From NCBI GenBank assembly GCA_934130435.1, contig CAKOYB010000002.1:124001-188000 (forward strand): DNA of 64,000 nt. Reading direction: 5' to 3'. Origin of the DNA: an uncultured Clostridia bacterium. GTDB taxonomy: Bacteria; Bacillota; Clostridia; TANB77; CAG-508. A program made the translations under genes and the position numbers. Below are positions 55,547-64,000 of this stretch, one piece after another. The notes below the pieces were generated by a model. It was not told the origin of the DNA. It ran no database searches and saw nothing but the letters and a program-made list of their open reading frames with translations. The stretch's first letter is position 1, and every line of letters starts with the position of its first letter.

Positions 55547-56479
55547 TTGATTCATATATTCTGTTAGTATTTCACAACTTTCATTTAATTTCTTTTGATT
55601 TTCTAGAGATAAATCTAATTCAAGTAATTCTCGTGCACCGTTGCTATTTATTATAGCAGGTACCCCAATATAAATATCTTTATGTCCATACTCTCCATTT
55701 AAGTAAGCAGAAACTGTTAAAATTTCATTTGTATTATTTAATATATTCTTAACTATTCTTGCTAATCCAATGCCTATACCATAATATGTAGCTTTCTTTC
55801 TGTTTATTATTTCATATGCTGAATCTCTAACTTCTACATATATTTTGTCTAAATCTGCAAAATCTTTTCCACTGTCTTTCATTATATCTATCATTCTTTT
55901 GCATCCAACATATGCATGTTCCCATGGAACAAATGAAGAATCGCCATGTTCTCCCATTACATATGCATGAATATTTTTACTTGATACATCTAAATATTTA
56001 CCTATTTGATATCTTAGTCTTGAAGTATCTAGTGCTGTTCCTGAACCTATTACTCTATTTGTCGGAAATTTTGAAACTTCTTGTACAACTTTTGTCATTA
56101 TATCTACTGGGTTTGATGCAATTAAAAATATTCCATTAAATCCACTTGCTACAACTTGTGTAGTTATATCTTTCATTATTTTAGCATTTGCTGTTGACAA
56201 TTCTAATCTTGTCTGTCCAGGTTTTTGGTTTAAACCTGCAGTAATAACAACAATATCCGCATCACTACAATCTGCATATTCTCCTGATTTAACTGTCATA
56301 TGGCTTGGTGAACATGGAATTCCATCTGATAAATCCATAGCCTCTCCTATTGCTTTATCTTTTAATACATCTATTAGCACTAATTCATTAACACCTATGC
56401 CTTGGTTAACAATTGCATATGCCATACTCATTCCAACAAATCCTGTTCCTACTAATACTACCTTTCTTTTATCTATCAT
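55526..56479 (-). CDS. ldh: L-lactate dehydrogenase
   Basis: A 317-residue NAD-dependent dehydrogenase with VLVGTGFVGMSMAYA (nucleotide loop), TAGLNQKPGQTRLEL (substrate loop with Arg), SNPVDIMT and the catalytic GEHGDSSFVPWEHA. It reduces pyruvate to lactate at the end of fermentation. Start ATG 56477-56479 with GGAAGG rather than the GTG three codons earlier. Confidence 0.95.
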   Translation of the reverse strand: MIDKRKVVLVGTGFVGMSMAYAIVNQGIGVNELVLIDVLKDKAIGEAMDLSDGIPCSPSHMTVKSGEYADCSDADIVVITAGLNQKPGQTRLELSTANAKIMKDITTQVVASGFNGIFLIASNPVDIMTKVVQEVSKFPTNRVIGSGTALDTSRLRYQIGKYLDVSSKNIHAYVMGEHGDSSFVPWEHAYVGCKRMIDIMKDSGKDFADLDKIYVEVRDSAYEIINRKKATYYGIGIGLARIVKNILNNTNEILTVSAYLNGEYGHKDIYIGVPAIINSNGARELLELDLSLENQKKLNESCEILTEYMNQIREELI

Positions 56480-56597
56480 TTTTTTCACCTTCCTTTATAT
56501 TTTCCAAATATTTATTATAATACTATTCTATATTAATTTCAATGTTTTTAGTGAAAGAATAATAATTTTATTATTTATGTTACTCCTATATACATAA

Positions 56598-56634
56598 AAA
56601 TAGAGTTGCATTTTATTTTTTTGCAACTCTATTT
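56598..56634 (-). terminator. Terminator after the GGGtGRT gene
   Basis: A 13-bp perfect stem (AAATAGAGTTGCA and its complement) with an A/T loop and five U on the minus strand. Confidence 0.85.
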
Positions 56635-56703
56635 ATTTTTGCCATACAACAAGGTTAAGTTATCTTAGTCAGTATATATTTGCGAAGCAAATTTCACATT
56701 TTC

Positions 56704-57705
56704 TTATTTCATTGCTTCTTCTACTGCAACTGCAACTGCAACTGTTGCACCTACCATTGGGTTGTTACCCATTCCTATTAATCCCATCATTTCAACATGT
56801 GCTGGTACTGAAGAGCTTCCTGCAAATTGTGCATCTGAATGCATTCTTCCCATTGTATCTGTCATACCATATGAAGCAGGTCCAGCAGCCATATTATCTG
56901 GATGTAATGTTCTACCTGTTCCACCACCTGATGCAACTGAGAAGTATTTCTTTCCAGCTTCTAGTCTTTCTTTTTTATATGTTCCTGCTACTGGATGTTG
57001 GAATCTCGTTGGGTTTGTAGAGTTACCTGTTATAGAAACATCTACATCTTCTAACCACATTATTGCTACACCTTCTCTAACATCATTTGCTCCATAGCAT
57101 CTTACTTTGCTTCTTTCCCCATCTGAGTAAGGTATTTCTTCTACAACTTTAACTTTTCCTGTAAAGAAATCGAAGTCTGTTTTTACATATGTAAATCCAT
57201 TTATTCTTGATATTACTTGTGCTGCATCTTTTCCTAAACCATTTAATATAACTCTTAATGGTTCTTTTCTAACTTTGTTTGCAGATTTTGCAATTCCTAT
57301 TGCTCCTTCTGCTGCCGCAAAGCTTTCATGCCCTGCTAAAAATGCAAAGCATTTTGTTTCTTCTGATAAAAGCATTGATGCTAAATTTCCATGTCCTAAT
57401 CCTACTTTTCTATCATCTGCAACAGAACCTGGTATACAGAATGATTGTAATCCCTCTCCTATTGCTTTAGCTGCTTCATGAGCTTTTGTGCAACCTTTTT
57501 TAATTGCTATAGCTGCTCCTAATGTATATGCCCAAGCAGCATTATCAAAACATATTGGTTGAACTCCTTTTACTATTTCATAAGGATTAAATCCTTTATC
57601 TGTACATATCTTTAATGCATCTTCAAAATCTTTTATTCCATATTTTTGCATTACTGGTTTTATTTGATCAATTCTTCTTTCATAACTTTCAAAAGTTACT
57701 GCCAT
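56704..57705 (-). CDS. GGGtGRT family protein
   Basis: A 333-residue protein of a family named after its SGGGTGRTLHPDNMAAGP motif (about residues 252-270). It is found in anaerobes next to an Fe-S scaffold-like protein, as here. The start ATG 57703-57705 has AAGGAGG; the earlier Met does not. Its biochemical role is unknown; the pair suggests metal or Fe-S cofactor handling. A strong terminator follows. Confidence 0.88.
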   Translation of the reverse strand: MAVTFESYERRIDQIKPVMQKYGIKDFEDALKICTDKGFNPYEIVKGVQPICFDNAAWAYTLGAAIAIKKGCTKAHEAAKAIGEGLQSFCIPGSVADDRKVGLGHGNLASMLLSEETKCFAFLAGHESFAAAEGAIGIAKSANKVRKEPLRVILNGLGKDAAQVISRINGFTYVKTDFDFFTGKVKVVEEIPYSDGERSKVRCYGANDVREGVAIMWLEDVDVSITGNSTNPTRFQHPVAGTYKKERLEAGKKYFSVASGGGTGRTLHPDNMAAGPASYGMTDTMGRMHSDAQFAGSSSVPAHVEMMGLIGMGNNPMVGATVAVAVAVEEAMK

Positions 57706-57739
57706 AATTTTATTCCTCCTTAATAATTTCAATTCAGTA

Positions 57740-57775
57740 TTTCTTTATCTATTATTTCTTTATCTATTATTTCTT
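57740..57775. repeat. 15-bp tandem repeat, 2.4 copies
   Basis: The unit TTTCTTTATCTATTA is repeated perfectly between the Fe-S scaffold and GGGtGRT genes. It is pyrimidine-rich on the given strand and may change spacing between the two genes. Confidence 0.8.
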
Positions 57776-57802
57776 AAACAAAGCAAATGTGGTATTTAGC
57801 GT

Positions 57803-58495
57803 TTATTCTTTACGTGGGTCAATAACCTTAACTGCTTCATCAAATCTTCCATATTTTCCTGAAGCTTTTTCTATTGCTTCCATAGGTTCTATTCCAGCTT
57901 TGATATTATCCATCATTTTTCCTAGATTTACATATTTGTAACCGATTATTTGATTATCTTTATCTAGAGCTATATCTGTTATATATCCTTCTGCAAGTTC
58001 TAAGTATCTTGGTCCTTTTACAGTTGTACTATAAATTGTACCAACTTGACTTCTATGTCCCTTTCCTAAGTCTTCTAATCCTGCTCCAATAGATAATCCA
58101 CCTTCAGAGAAAGCTGATTGACTTCTACCATAAACTATTTGTAAGAATAATTCTCTCATAGCAGTATTTATTGCATCGCAAACTAAATCTGTGTTTAAAG
58201 CTTCTAATATTGTTTTTCCAACTAATATTTCTCCAGCCATAGCTGCTGAGTGTGTCATTCCACTACATCCAACTGTTTCTACTAATGCTTCTTGTATTAT
58301 TCCTTCCTTTATATTTAATGTTAATTTACATGCTCCTTGTTGTGGTGCACACCAACCAATTCCATGTGTAAATCCAGATATATCTTTTATATCTTTTGCT
58401 TTTACCCATTTACCTTCTTCTGGTATTGGGGCTGGTCCATGGTCTACTCCTTTTGCAACTGGACACATATTTTCTACTTCTTTTGAATAAATCAT
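57803..58495 (-). CDS. Fe-S cluster assembly scaffold-like protein paired with GGGtGRT
   Basis: A 230-residue NifU/IscU-fold protein: GIGWCAPQQGACKLTLNIKEGIIQEALVETVGCSGMTHSAAMAGEIL carries Cys ligands as in IscU-like scaffolds. It partners the GGGtGRT gene, 97 bases downstream. It may bind an Fe-S or other metal cluster. Start ATG 58493-58495 has AAAGGAG. Confidence 0.85.
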   Translation of the reverse strand: MIYSKEVENMCPVAKGVDHGPAPIPEEGKWVKAKDIKDISGFTHGIGWCAPQQGACKLTLNIKEGIIQEALVETVGCSGMTHSAAMAGEILVGKTILEALNTDLVCDAINTAMRELFLQIVYGRSQSAFSEGGLSIGAGLEDLGKGHRSQVGTIYSTTVKGPRYLELAEGYITDIALDKDNQIIGYKYVNLGKMMDNIKAGIEPMEAIEKASGKYGRFDEAVKVIDPRKE

Positions 58496-58527
58496 TTTGA
58501 TTGCTCCTTTCAAATTTATATTTATTT

Positions 58528-59202
58528 TTATAATTTTGCTTTTAATATTTGATTTTTAATTTCTATTTTTTCTTCTATTTTATTACTTTCTATAGAATCT
58601 TCTTTTACATATTGTATGTTGCTTTCTTTGCTATTAGAAGTAATAGTTTTAAATGGTGCATTATACATAGGCTCGTAATATATTTCAACATCCGGTTTAT
58701 AATTTGAAATATTTAAAAGATAGTTTTCAATTATTTTTTTATCTTTTTTATTAAAGCTAGATATTGGAGTCTTTAAATATTTATACCTAAAAATCTGGTG
58801 TTTTGCATAACTTGAATATGTTGAATTAAAGTATTCATCATAATTGTATTCAACTGTAAATCTAAAATTTTCAATTAATACTATTATATTATTGCAAAGT
58901 TTATTATTTTCTTTAAATACCTGCATTCTTAGTAGTTTTAATACTTTAAATAATTCATTTACATACTTTAAATATTCATTTTCATCAATATTAAATCTAG
59001 CTGGTATCTCATACACATTTATAGCTTTTTTCTTTAACACGCCTTTAGGAAAATAATAAAAATAAAGTTCACCTGTTTCTAGGTTATTTGGGCGTTCCAA
59101 AATAGCAAAATAAAGATAAACTTTACTCCATTTTTCTGGAATTATATAAAATATTTTTTTTTGTATTTCACGATATATCTCTTTAACCTTTGCTGAGGTC
59201 AT
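58528..59202 (-). CDS. YezG-like (DUF600) immunity/antitoxin protein
   Basis: A 224-residue protein. Residues 1 to about 160 match the YezG/DUF600 pattern: IREIQKKI-type helix, IPEKWSKVYLYFAILE, GELYFYYFPKG, ELFKVLKLLRMQVF and the HQIFRYKYLK end. YezG proteins neutralise LXG-type nuclease toxins. About 50 Lys/Glu/Asn-rich residues follow, beyond the usual length. No toxin gene is adjacent, so it is an orphan, possibly protecting against toxins from neighbours. It lies between the Fe-S scaffold and gpmI genes. Confidence 0.8.
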   Translation of the reverse strand: MTSAKVKEIYREIQKKIFYIIPEKWSKVYLYFAILERPNNLETGELYFYYFPKGVLKKKAINVYEIPARFNIDENEYLKYVNELFKVLKLLRMQVFKENNKLCNNIIVLIENFRFTVEYNYDEYFNSTYSSYAKHQIFRYKYLKTPISSFNKKDKKIIENYLLNISNYKPDVEIYYEPMYNAPFKTITSNSKESNIQYVKEDSIESNKIEEKIEIKNQILKAKL

Positions 59203-59229
59203 ATAACATCTATTCCTATCTATAATATA

Positions 59230-60762
59230 CTATTTTACTATTAAACTTTCTCCTAACATTTCTTCTGGTTTTTCTATATCCATGATATCTAGCATTGTTG
59301 GGGCTAGATCTGCAAGTCTTCCTTCTTTAAGTTTAGCTTCTTTATCTCCCACTAAAATTAATGGTACTGGGTTTGTAGTATGTGCAGTATGAGGTTCACC
59401 TGTTTTATAATCTATCATTTGTTCTGCATTTCCATGATCTGCTGTTATTAATAAAACTCCATTCACCTCATTTATAGCACTTACAACTTTTCCAACACAT
59501 TCATCTATTGTTTCAATGGCTTTTATTGCTGCTTCTAGGTTTCCTGTATGTCCTACCATATCTGGATTAGCATAGTTTAATATAATTGAATTATATTTTT
59601 TACTATTTATTGCTTCAATTACATTTTTAGTTACTTCGTATGCACTCATTTCAGGTTTTAAATCATATGTTTCAACTTTTGGTGAAGGAACTAATATTCT
59701 ATCTTCACCTTCGTATTGTTTTTCATTTCCACCATTAAAGAAAAATGTAACATGTGCATATTTTTCTGTTTCTGCAATTCTTAATTGCTTTAATCCTAGT
59801 TTACTAATATATTCTCCAAATGTATTTACTAATACTGTAGGCTTAAATGCTATTTGAACATTTGGCATTGTTTCATCATATTGAGTAAAACAAACAAAAT
59901 ATAAGTTATCTATTTTTTCTGTTTCGAACTCTTTGAAGTCTTTATCTACTAATGTTCTTGTTATTTCTCTTGCTCTATCAGGTCTAAAGTTAAAGAATAT
60001 AACAGCATCATTATCTTCTATTTTTGCAATTGGATTTTCTCCATTGCAAATAACTGTTGGTTCAACAAATTCATCAAATACTTCTTTTTGGTATGAGCTT
60101 TCTATTGCCATAACAGCAGAAGATGATTTTATTCCTTCTCCTTTTACCATTGCATCATATGCTTTTTGTATTCTTTGCCATCTTTTGTCTCTATCCATAG
60201 CATAAAATCTACCTGATATTGTAGCAATTTTTCCAATCTCTTTTTCCTTCATTTTTTCTTCTAGCTTTAATATATAATTTTCTGCTGAAGCCGGTGGTGT
60301 GTCTCTACCGTCTAGAAAACAATGAACAAATACATCCTCAAATCCTTTTCTTTTTGCTAATTCTAGTATTGCAAAAAGATGTCTCATATGACTGTGAACT
60401 CCTCCATCAGATAGCAATCCCATTATATGCAATTTTGAATTATTCTTTTTGCAATGTTCAATTGCTGCACATAATTCTGGTATGCTAAAAAAATCTCCAT
60501 CTTCTATTGATTTAGTTATTCTCGTAAGTTCTTGATAAACAATTCTTCCTGCTCCAATATTAGTATGACCTACTTCAGAGTTTCCCATTTGTCCTTCTGG
60601 TAATCCTACTGCTAATCCACTTGTATATATTGTTGTGTTTGGATTGTTTTTCATTAGTTCATCAATATTAGGCGTATTGGCTAATGCTACAGCATTTCCT
60701 GACTTATTAGGATTTTTTCCAAATCCGTCTAATATCATTAGCATTGTTAATTTGTTATTCAT
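59230..60762 (-). CDS. gpmI: 2,3-bisphosphoglycerate-independent phosphoglycerate mutase
   Basis: A 510-residue alkaline-phosphatase-fold enzyme: MLMILDGFG (metal Asp), GQMGNSEVGHTNIGAG (catalytic Ser), FVHCFLDGRDTPP, and ITADHGNAEQM. It interconverts 3- and 2-phosphoglycerate. Start ATG 60760-60762 with AAGAGGT; the longer frame is less likely. Last of the gap-pgk-tpiA-gpmI group. Confidence 0.97.
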   Translation of the reverse strand: MNNKLTMLMILDGFGKNPNKSGNAVALANTPNIDELMKNNPNTTIYTSGLAVGLPEGQMGNSEVGHTNIGAGRIVYQELTRITKSIEDGDFFSIPELCAAIEHCKKNNSKLHIMGLLSDGGVHSHMRHLFAILELAKRKGFEDVFVHCFLDGRDTPPASAENYILKLEEKMKEKEIGKIATISGRFYAMDRDKRWQRIQKAYDAMVKGEGIKSSSAVMAIESSYQKEVFDEFVEPTVICNGENPIAKIEDNDAVIFFNFRPDRAREITRTLVDKDFKEFETEKIDNLYFVCFTQYDETMPNVQIAFKPTVLVNTFGEYISKLGLKQLRIAETEKYAHVTFFFNGGNEKQYEGEDRILVPSPKVETYDLKPEMSAYEVTKNVIEAINSKKYNSIILNYANPDMVGHTGNLEAAIKAIETIDECVGKVVSAINEVNGVLLITADHGNAEQMIDYKTGEPHTAHTTNPVPLILVGDKEAKLKEGRLADLAPTMLDIMDIEKPEEMLGESLIVK

Positions 60763-60806
60763 CTTGTTTTTTACCTCTTTTCTATCATTTGGCATTATTT
60801 AAATTG

Positions 60807-61556
60807 TTAAACGCTAGTTACAATTTTTGCAAATTCATCTGGTTTTAAACTTGCTCCTCCAACTAATCCTCCATCTATGTCTGATGTACTAAATAGTTCT
60901 TTTGCATTTGATGATTTTACACTTCCGCCATATTGTATTATAACACAATCTGCTACTTCTTTTCCATATATTTTTTCAATTTCTTCTCTAATTTCTTTAA
61001 TACTATTATTTGCGTCCTCAGAAGTTGCTGTTTTTCCTGTTCCTATTGCCCAAATTGGTTCATATGCAATTATAGTATTCTTTATTTGTTCCTTGTCTAG
61101 TCCCTCTAAAGCTAATCTTGTTTGGCTTGTTATAACTTCTGTTGTTTTGCCGCTCTCTCTTTGCTCTAAAGTCTCTCCAACGCAAACAATTGGTTTTAGT
61201 CCATTTTCAAATGCTGCTTTTACTTTTTTATTAACAGATTCATCAGTTTCATTAAAATATTGTCTTCTTTCTGAATGACCTATTATAACATACTCTACAC
61301 CAATTGATTTTAACATTTGTGCTGAAACTTCTCCTGTATATGCTCCTTTTTCGGCAAAGTGCATATTTTCTGCACCAACTTTTATATTTGTTCCTTGTGT
61401 ATTTAAAAGCACATAAAACAAATCTGTATATGGTACACATAATATCACTTCATTTTTTGTATCTTTAACAAGTGGTGCAAACTCCTCAATGTATTTTATT
61501 GCTTCATTTGGAAGCATATTCATTTTCCAGTTTCCTGCAATTACTTTTTTTCTCAT
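60807..61556 (-). CDS. tpiA: Triosephosphate isomerase
   Basis: A 249-residue (beta/alpha)8 barrel: [17 protein letters not shown] (catalytic His), [11 protein letters not shown] (catalytic Glu) and the VGGASL phosphate loop. Normal length. Ribosome site TAGGAGG. It sits between pgk and gpmI. Confidence 0.98.
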   Translation of the reverse strand: MRKKVIAGNWKMNMLPNEAIKYIEEFAPLVKDTKNEVILCVPYTDLFYVLLNTQGTNIKVGAENMHFAEKGAYTGEVSAQMLKSIGVEYVIIGHSERRQYFNETDESVNKKVKAAFENGLKPIVCVGETLEQRESGKTTEVITSQTRLALEGLDKEQIKNTIIAYEPIWAIGTGKTATSEDANNSIKEIREEIEKIYGKEVADCVIIQYGGSVKSSNAKELFSTSDIDGGLVGGASLKPDEFAKIVTSV

Positions 61557-61649
61557 TTTCTACCTCCTAGAATATTTAGTATTTAAAAATTTTGGATGAG
61601 CAAATGCGTTATCTATCCATACATTTATATTATTCAATGCTTCATTTAT

Positions 61650-62837
61650 TTAGTCTTTATTTTGTAAGCACTCTATTCCTGGAAGTTTTTTTCCTTCTAA
61701 GAATTCCAGTGAAGCTCCTCCACCTGTTGAAATATGCGAAAATTTATCTGATATTCCTATTCTTTCTATTGCGGCTGCAGAATCTCCTCCACCAATTATT
61801 GTTATTGCATCAGAATCTGCAAGTGCTTTAGCTATTGTATCAGTTCCTATAGCAAACTGTTCAAATTCTGAAAGTCCTAAAGGTCCATTCCATACAACTG
61901 TTTTTGCCTTTTTTAACTCTTCAACATACATTTTTATTGTCTCTGGTCCAATATCAAATCCTTCCCAACCATCTGGAATCTCAGAAAACTTTACTACTTT
62001 GCTTTCTGTATTAGGGTCAAATTCTTTTCCAACTTTAGTGTCTACTGGTAACATAAATTTAACACCTTTGTCTTTTGCTTTTTTCATTATTTCTTGTGCT
62101 AAATCAAGTTTATCTAATTCGCAGATAGAGTTTCCAACATTATGTCCCATAGATTTAAAAAATGTATATGCCATTGCTCCACCTATTAATAGTGTATCTA
62201 CCTTTTCAAGTAATGCTTCAATTACACCAATTTTGTCTGAAACTTTTTTTCCTCCTAAAATCGCCATAAATGGTCTTTCTGGATTATTTAATTTTTCTCC
62301 CATAAAGTCTAATTCTTTTTCAATTAAAAAGCCTGAAACCGCTGGTAGATATGCTGCTACTCCTGCTGTTGAAGCATGTGCTCTATGTGCAGTTCCAAAT
62401 GCATCATTTACAAAAACGTCTGCAAATGATGCCAATTTTTTAGCAAATTCTGGATCGTTGTCTGTTTCTTCTCTATGAAATCTAACATTTTCTAATAGTA
62501 CAACATCTCCATCCTTCATATTAGCTACTAGTTCTTTTGCACTGTCTCCTATAACGTCTTTTGCAAGTTTAACTTCTTTTCCTAATAATTTGCTTAATTC
62601 TTGTGCTATTGGTTGTAAAGAGAATTCTTTTTTAAATTCTCCTTTTGGTCTTCCTAAATGAGAGCATAAAATTACCTTTGCATTATTTTCAATCAAGTAA
62701 TTTATAGTATCTAATGCTGCTACAATTCTTCTATTGTCTGTGATATTTCCATTTTCATCTTGTGGAACATTGAAGTCACATCTTACTAATACTTTTTTTC
62801 CATGTACATCAATGTCTTTTACTGTTTTTTTGTTCAT
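61650..62837 (-). CDS. pgk: Phosphoglycerate kinase
   Basis: A 395-residue two-lobe kinase: [10 protein letters not shown], the hinge, and [13 protein letters not shown] with the ATP-binding glycines. It makes ATP from 1,3-bisphosphoglycerate. Start ATG 62835-62837 with GGAGG. Normal length. Confidence 0.98.
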   Translation of the reverse strand: MNKKTVKDIDVHGKKVLVRCDFNVPQDENGNITDNRRIVAALDTINYLIENNAKVILCSHLGRPKGEFKKEFSLQPIAQELSKLLGKEVKLAKDVIGDSAKELVANMKDGDVVLLENVRFHREETDNDPEFAKKLASFADVFVNDAFGTAHRAHASTAGVAAYLPAVSGFLIEKELDFMGEKLNNPERPFMAILGGKKVSDKIGVIEALLEKVDTLLIGGAMAYTFFKSMGHNVGNSICELDKLDLAQEIMKKAKDKGVKFMLPVDTKVGKEFDPNTESKVVKFSEIPDGWEGFDIGPETIKMYVEELKKAKTVVWNGPLGLSEFEQFAIGTDTIAKALADSDAITIIGGGDSAAAIERIGISDKFSHISTGGGASLEFLEGKKLPGIECLQNKD

Positions 62838-62981
62838 AAAAACCTCCAATTTTATTTATAAAATTAGAGGTTAGAATTTAGTATTTGGTATTTTGCGTTT
62901 TGATTAAATTTCAAAACATTAAATTTAAAAACCAAACACGAAACCCCAACCCCATTCTTTCTTATATTTTCACTTGTTTAT
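62838..62981. other. gap-pgk intergenic spacer
   Basis: No gene or strong terminator seen in about 140 bases. Confidence 0.6.
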
Positions 62982-63998
62982 CTAGTCTAATTCAGCAAAA
63001 TATTTAATAGTTCTAACCATTTGGCTAGTATAAGAATTTTCATTATCATACCAAGAAACAACTTGAACTTGGTACAAATCTTCATCTATTTTTGTAACCA
63101 TTGTTTGTGTAGCATCAAATAATGATCCATATTTTATTCCAATTATATCTGAAGAAACTAATAATTCTTCTGTATATCCAAATGAATCACTTGATTGTGC
63201 TTTCATAGCATTGTTTATTGAATCAACTGTAATGTCTTTTCCTTTTACTACTGCTACTAATATTGTTGTAGATCCTGTTGGAACTGGAACTCTTTGAGCA
63301 GAACCAATTAGTTTTCCATTTAGTCCTGGTATAACTAATCCTATAGCTTTTGCTGCACCTGTTGAGTTTGGAACAATATTAACAGCTGCTGCTCTAGCTC
63401 TTCTTAAATCTTCTTTTCTGTGTGGTCCATCTAATAACATTTGATCTCCAGTATAAGCATGTACTGTTGTCATTATTCCAGATTGAATTGGTGCGTAATC
63501 ATTTAATGCTTTTGCCATTGGTGCTAAGCAGTTTGTAGTACATGATGCTGCTGAAATAACTTTATCTTCTGCTGTAAGTTTATTTTCATTAACTCCAAAT
63601 ACTATTGTTGGTAAATCATTACCTGCTGGTGCAGATATAACAACTTTCTTTGCTCCAGCATTTATATGTGCCATTGATTTTTCTTTACTTGTGTAGAAAC
63701 CTGTACATTCAAGTACAACATCAACTCCAATTTCTCCCCAAGGTAAATTATTTGCATCTTTTTCTGCATATATTTTTATTGTTTTTCCATCTACAGTTAT
63801 AGAATCCTCTCCTGCAACAACTGTATCTGCTTTTTCATATCTTTTTTGTGCTGAATCATATTTCAACAAATGTGCTAACATTTTAGGACTTGTTAAATCG
63901 TTTATAGCTACGATTTCATATCCTTCTGCTCCAAACATTTGTCTAAATGCTAGACGTCCTATACGTCCAAATCCATTGATTGCAACTTTAACTGACAT
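62982..63998 (-). CDS. gap: Glyceraldehyde-3-phosphate dehydrogenase
   Basis: A 338-residue enzyme with the Rossmann start [34 protein letters not shown] (catalytic Cys near 153), and the [41 protein letters not shown] block. It begins the glycolytic gene group. Its ribosome site and promoter lie beyond the right edge, 2 bases away. Confidence 0.98.
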   Translation of the reverse strand: MSVKVAINGFGRIGRLAFRQMFGAEGYEIVAINDLTSPKMLAHLLKYDSAQKRYEKADTVVAGEDSITVDGKTIKIYAEKDANNLPWGEIGVDVVLECTGFYTSKEKSMAHINAGAKKVVISAPAGNDLPTIVFGVNENKLTAEDKVISAASCTTNCLAPMAKALNDYAPIQSGIMTTVHAYTGDQMLLDGPHRKEDLRRARAAAVNIVPNSTGAAKAIGLVIPGLNGKLIGSAQRVPVPTGSTTILVAVVKGKDITVDSINNAMKAQSSDSFGYTEELLVSSDIIGIKYGSLFDATQTMVTKIDEDLYQVQVVSWYDNENSYTSQMVRTIKYFAELD

Positions 63999-64000
63999 AT

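Overview
This is an AT-rich (roughly 28-30 % G+C by eye), gene-dense chromosomal segment in which nearly every gene reads on the minus strand. It looks like an endospore-forming Bacillota, class Clostridia, probably an uncultured or gut-type lineage. The evidence is a sporulation operon (spoIIAA-spoIIAB-sigF-spoIID-spoIIQ), a Spo0E-like peptide, DisA, sortases, short pilin-like proteins, the GGGtGRT/Fe-S scaffold pair and a lactate dehydrogenase next to a glycolytic cluster. Coordinates below are on the given strand; a minus-strand gene starts at its higher coordinate.

Layout: 1-1.5 kb, a radical SAM gene (cut by the window edge) and an NrtR-like Nudix regulator, each preceded by the same 17-bp palindrome. 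1.6-7.1 kb, QueH-GNAT fusion, two polytopic GT-C-like membrane proteins and ruvB. 7.2-9.6 kb, tsf and rpsB, plus a small plus-strand gene with its own promoter and terminator. 9.6-13.1 kb, forespore engulfment operon. 13.2-25.9 kb, cyclophilin, pilin-like protein, disA, radA, GH15 glucoamylase, beta-CASP nuclease, an unknown coiled-coil protein, ftsK/spoIIIE, a coiled-coil protein and rsmD. 26-30.3 kb, surface island: plus-strand sortase, its likely VPQTG substrate, spo0E-like gene, XRE regulator, DUF2207-like membrane protein, tRNA-His/Gln and a second sortase. 30.4-39.2 kb, HIT protein, short AlaRS, flavoprotein, hisS, MBL hydrolase, rel, recJ. 39.3-49.6 kb, a 2,473-residue two-module NRPS with terminal reductase, apparently in one operon with a histidine kinase and a response regulator. 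49.9-53.5 kb, tRNA-Gly/Met/Tyr, ASCH protein, rnr, secG, second pilin-like protein. 53.6-64 kb, recN, ldh, GGGtGRT pair, YezG-like immunity protein, gpmI-tpiA-pgk-gap.

The most striking observation concerns the codon CGG. Three otherwise intact genes (sigF, recN and the plus-strand sortase) are each broken by one extra base. In all three the break falls exactly at a zero-frame CGG, and reading resumes if the C is skipped and GGN is read as glycine. In recN this restores the Walker A motif GETGAGKT; in the sortase it restores the catalytic GHNY motif. I checked about 100 CGG trinucleotides on the coding strands of all genes in the window, and these three are the only ones in frame; no gene uses CGG as an ordinary arginine codon. 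This points to CGG as an unassigned or starved codon at which ribosomes shift +1. The tRNA-Gly(UCC) that would read the shifted codon is encoded at 50120-50193; no tRNA-Arg is in the window.
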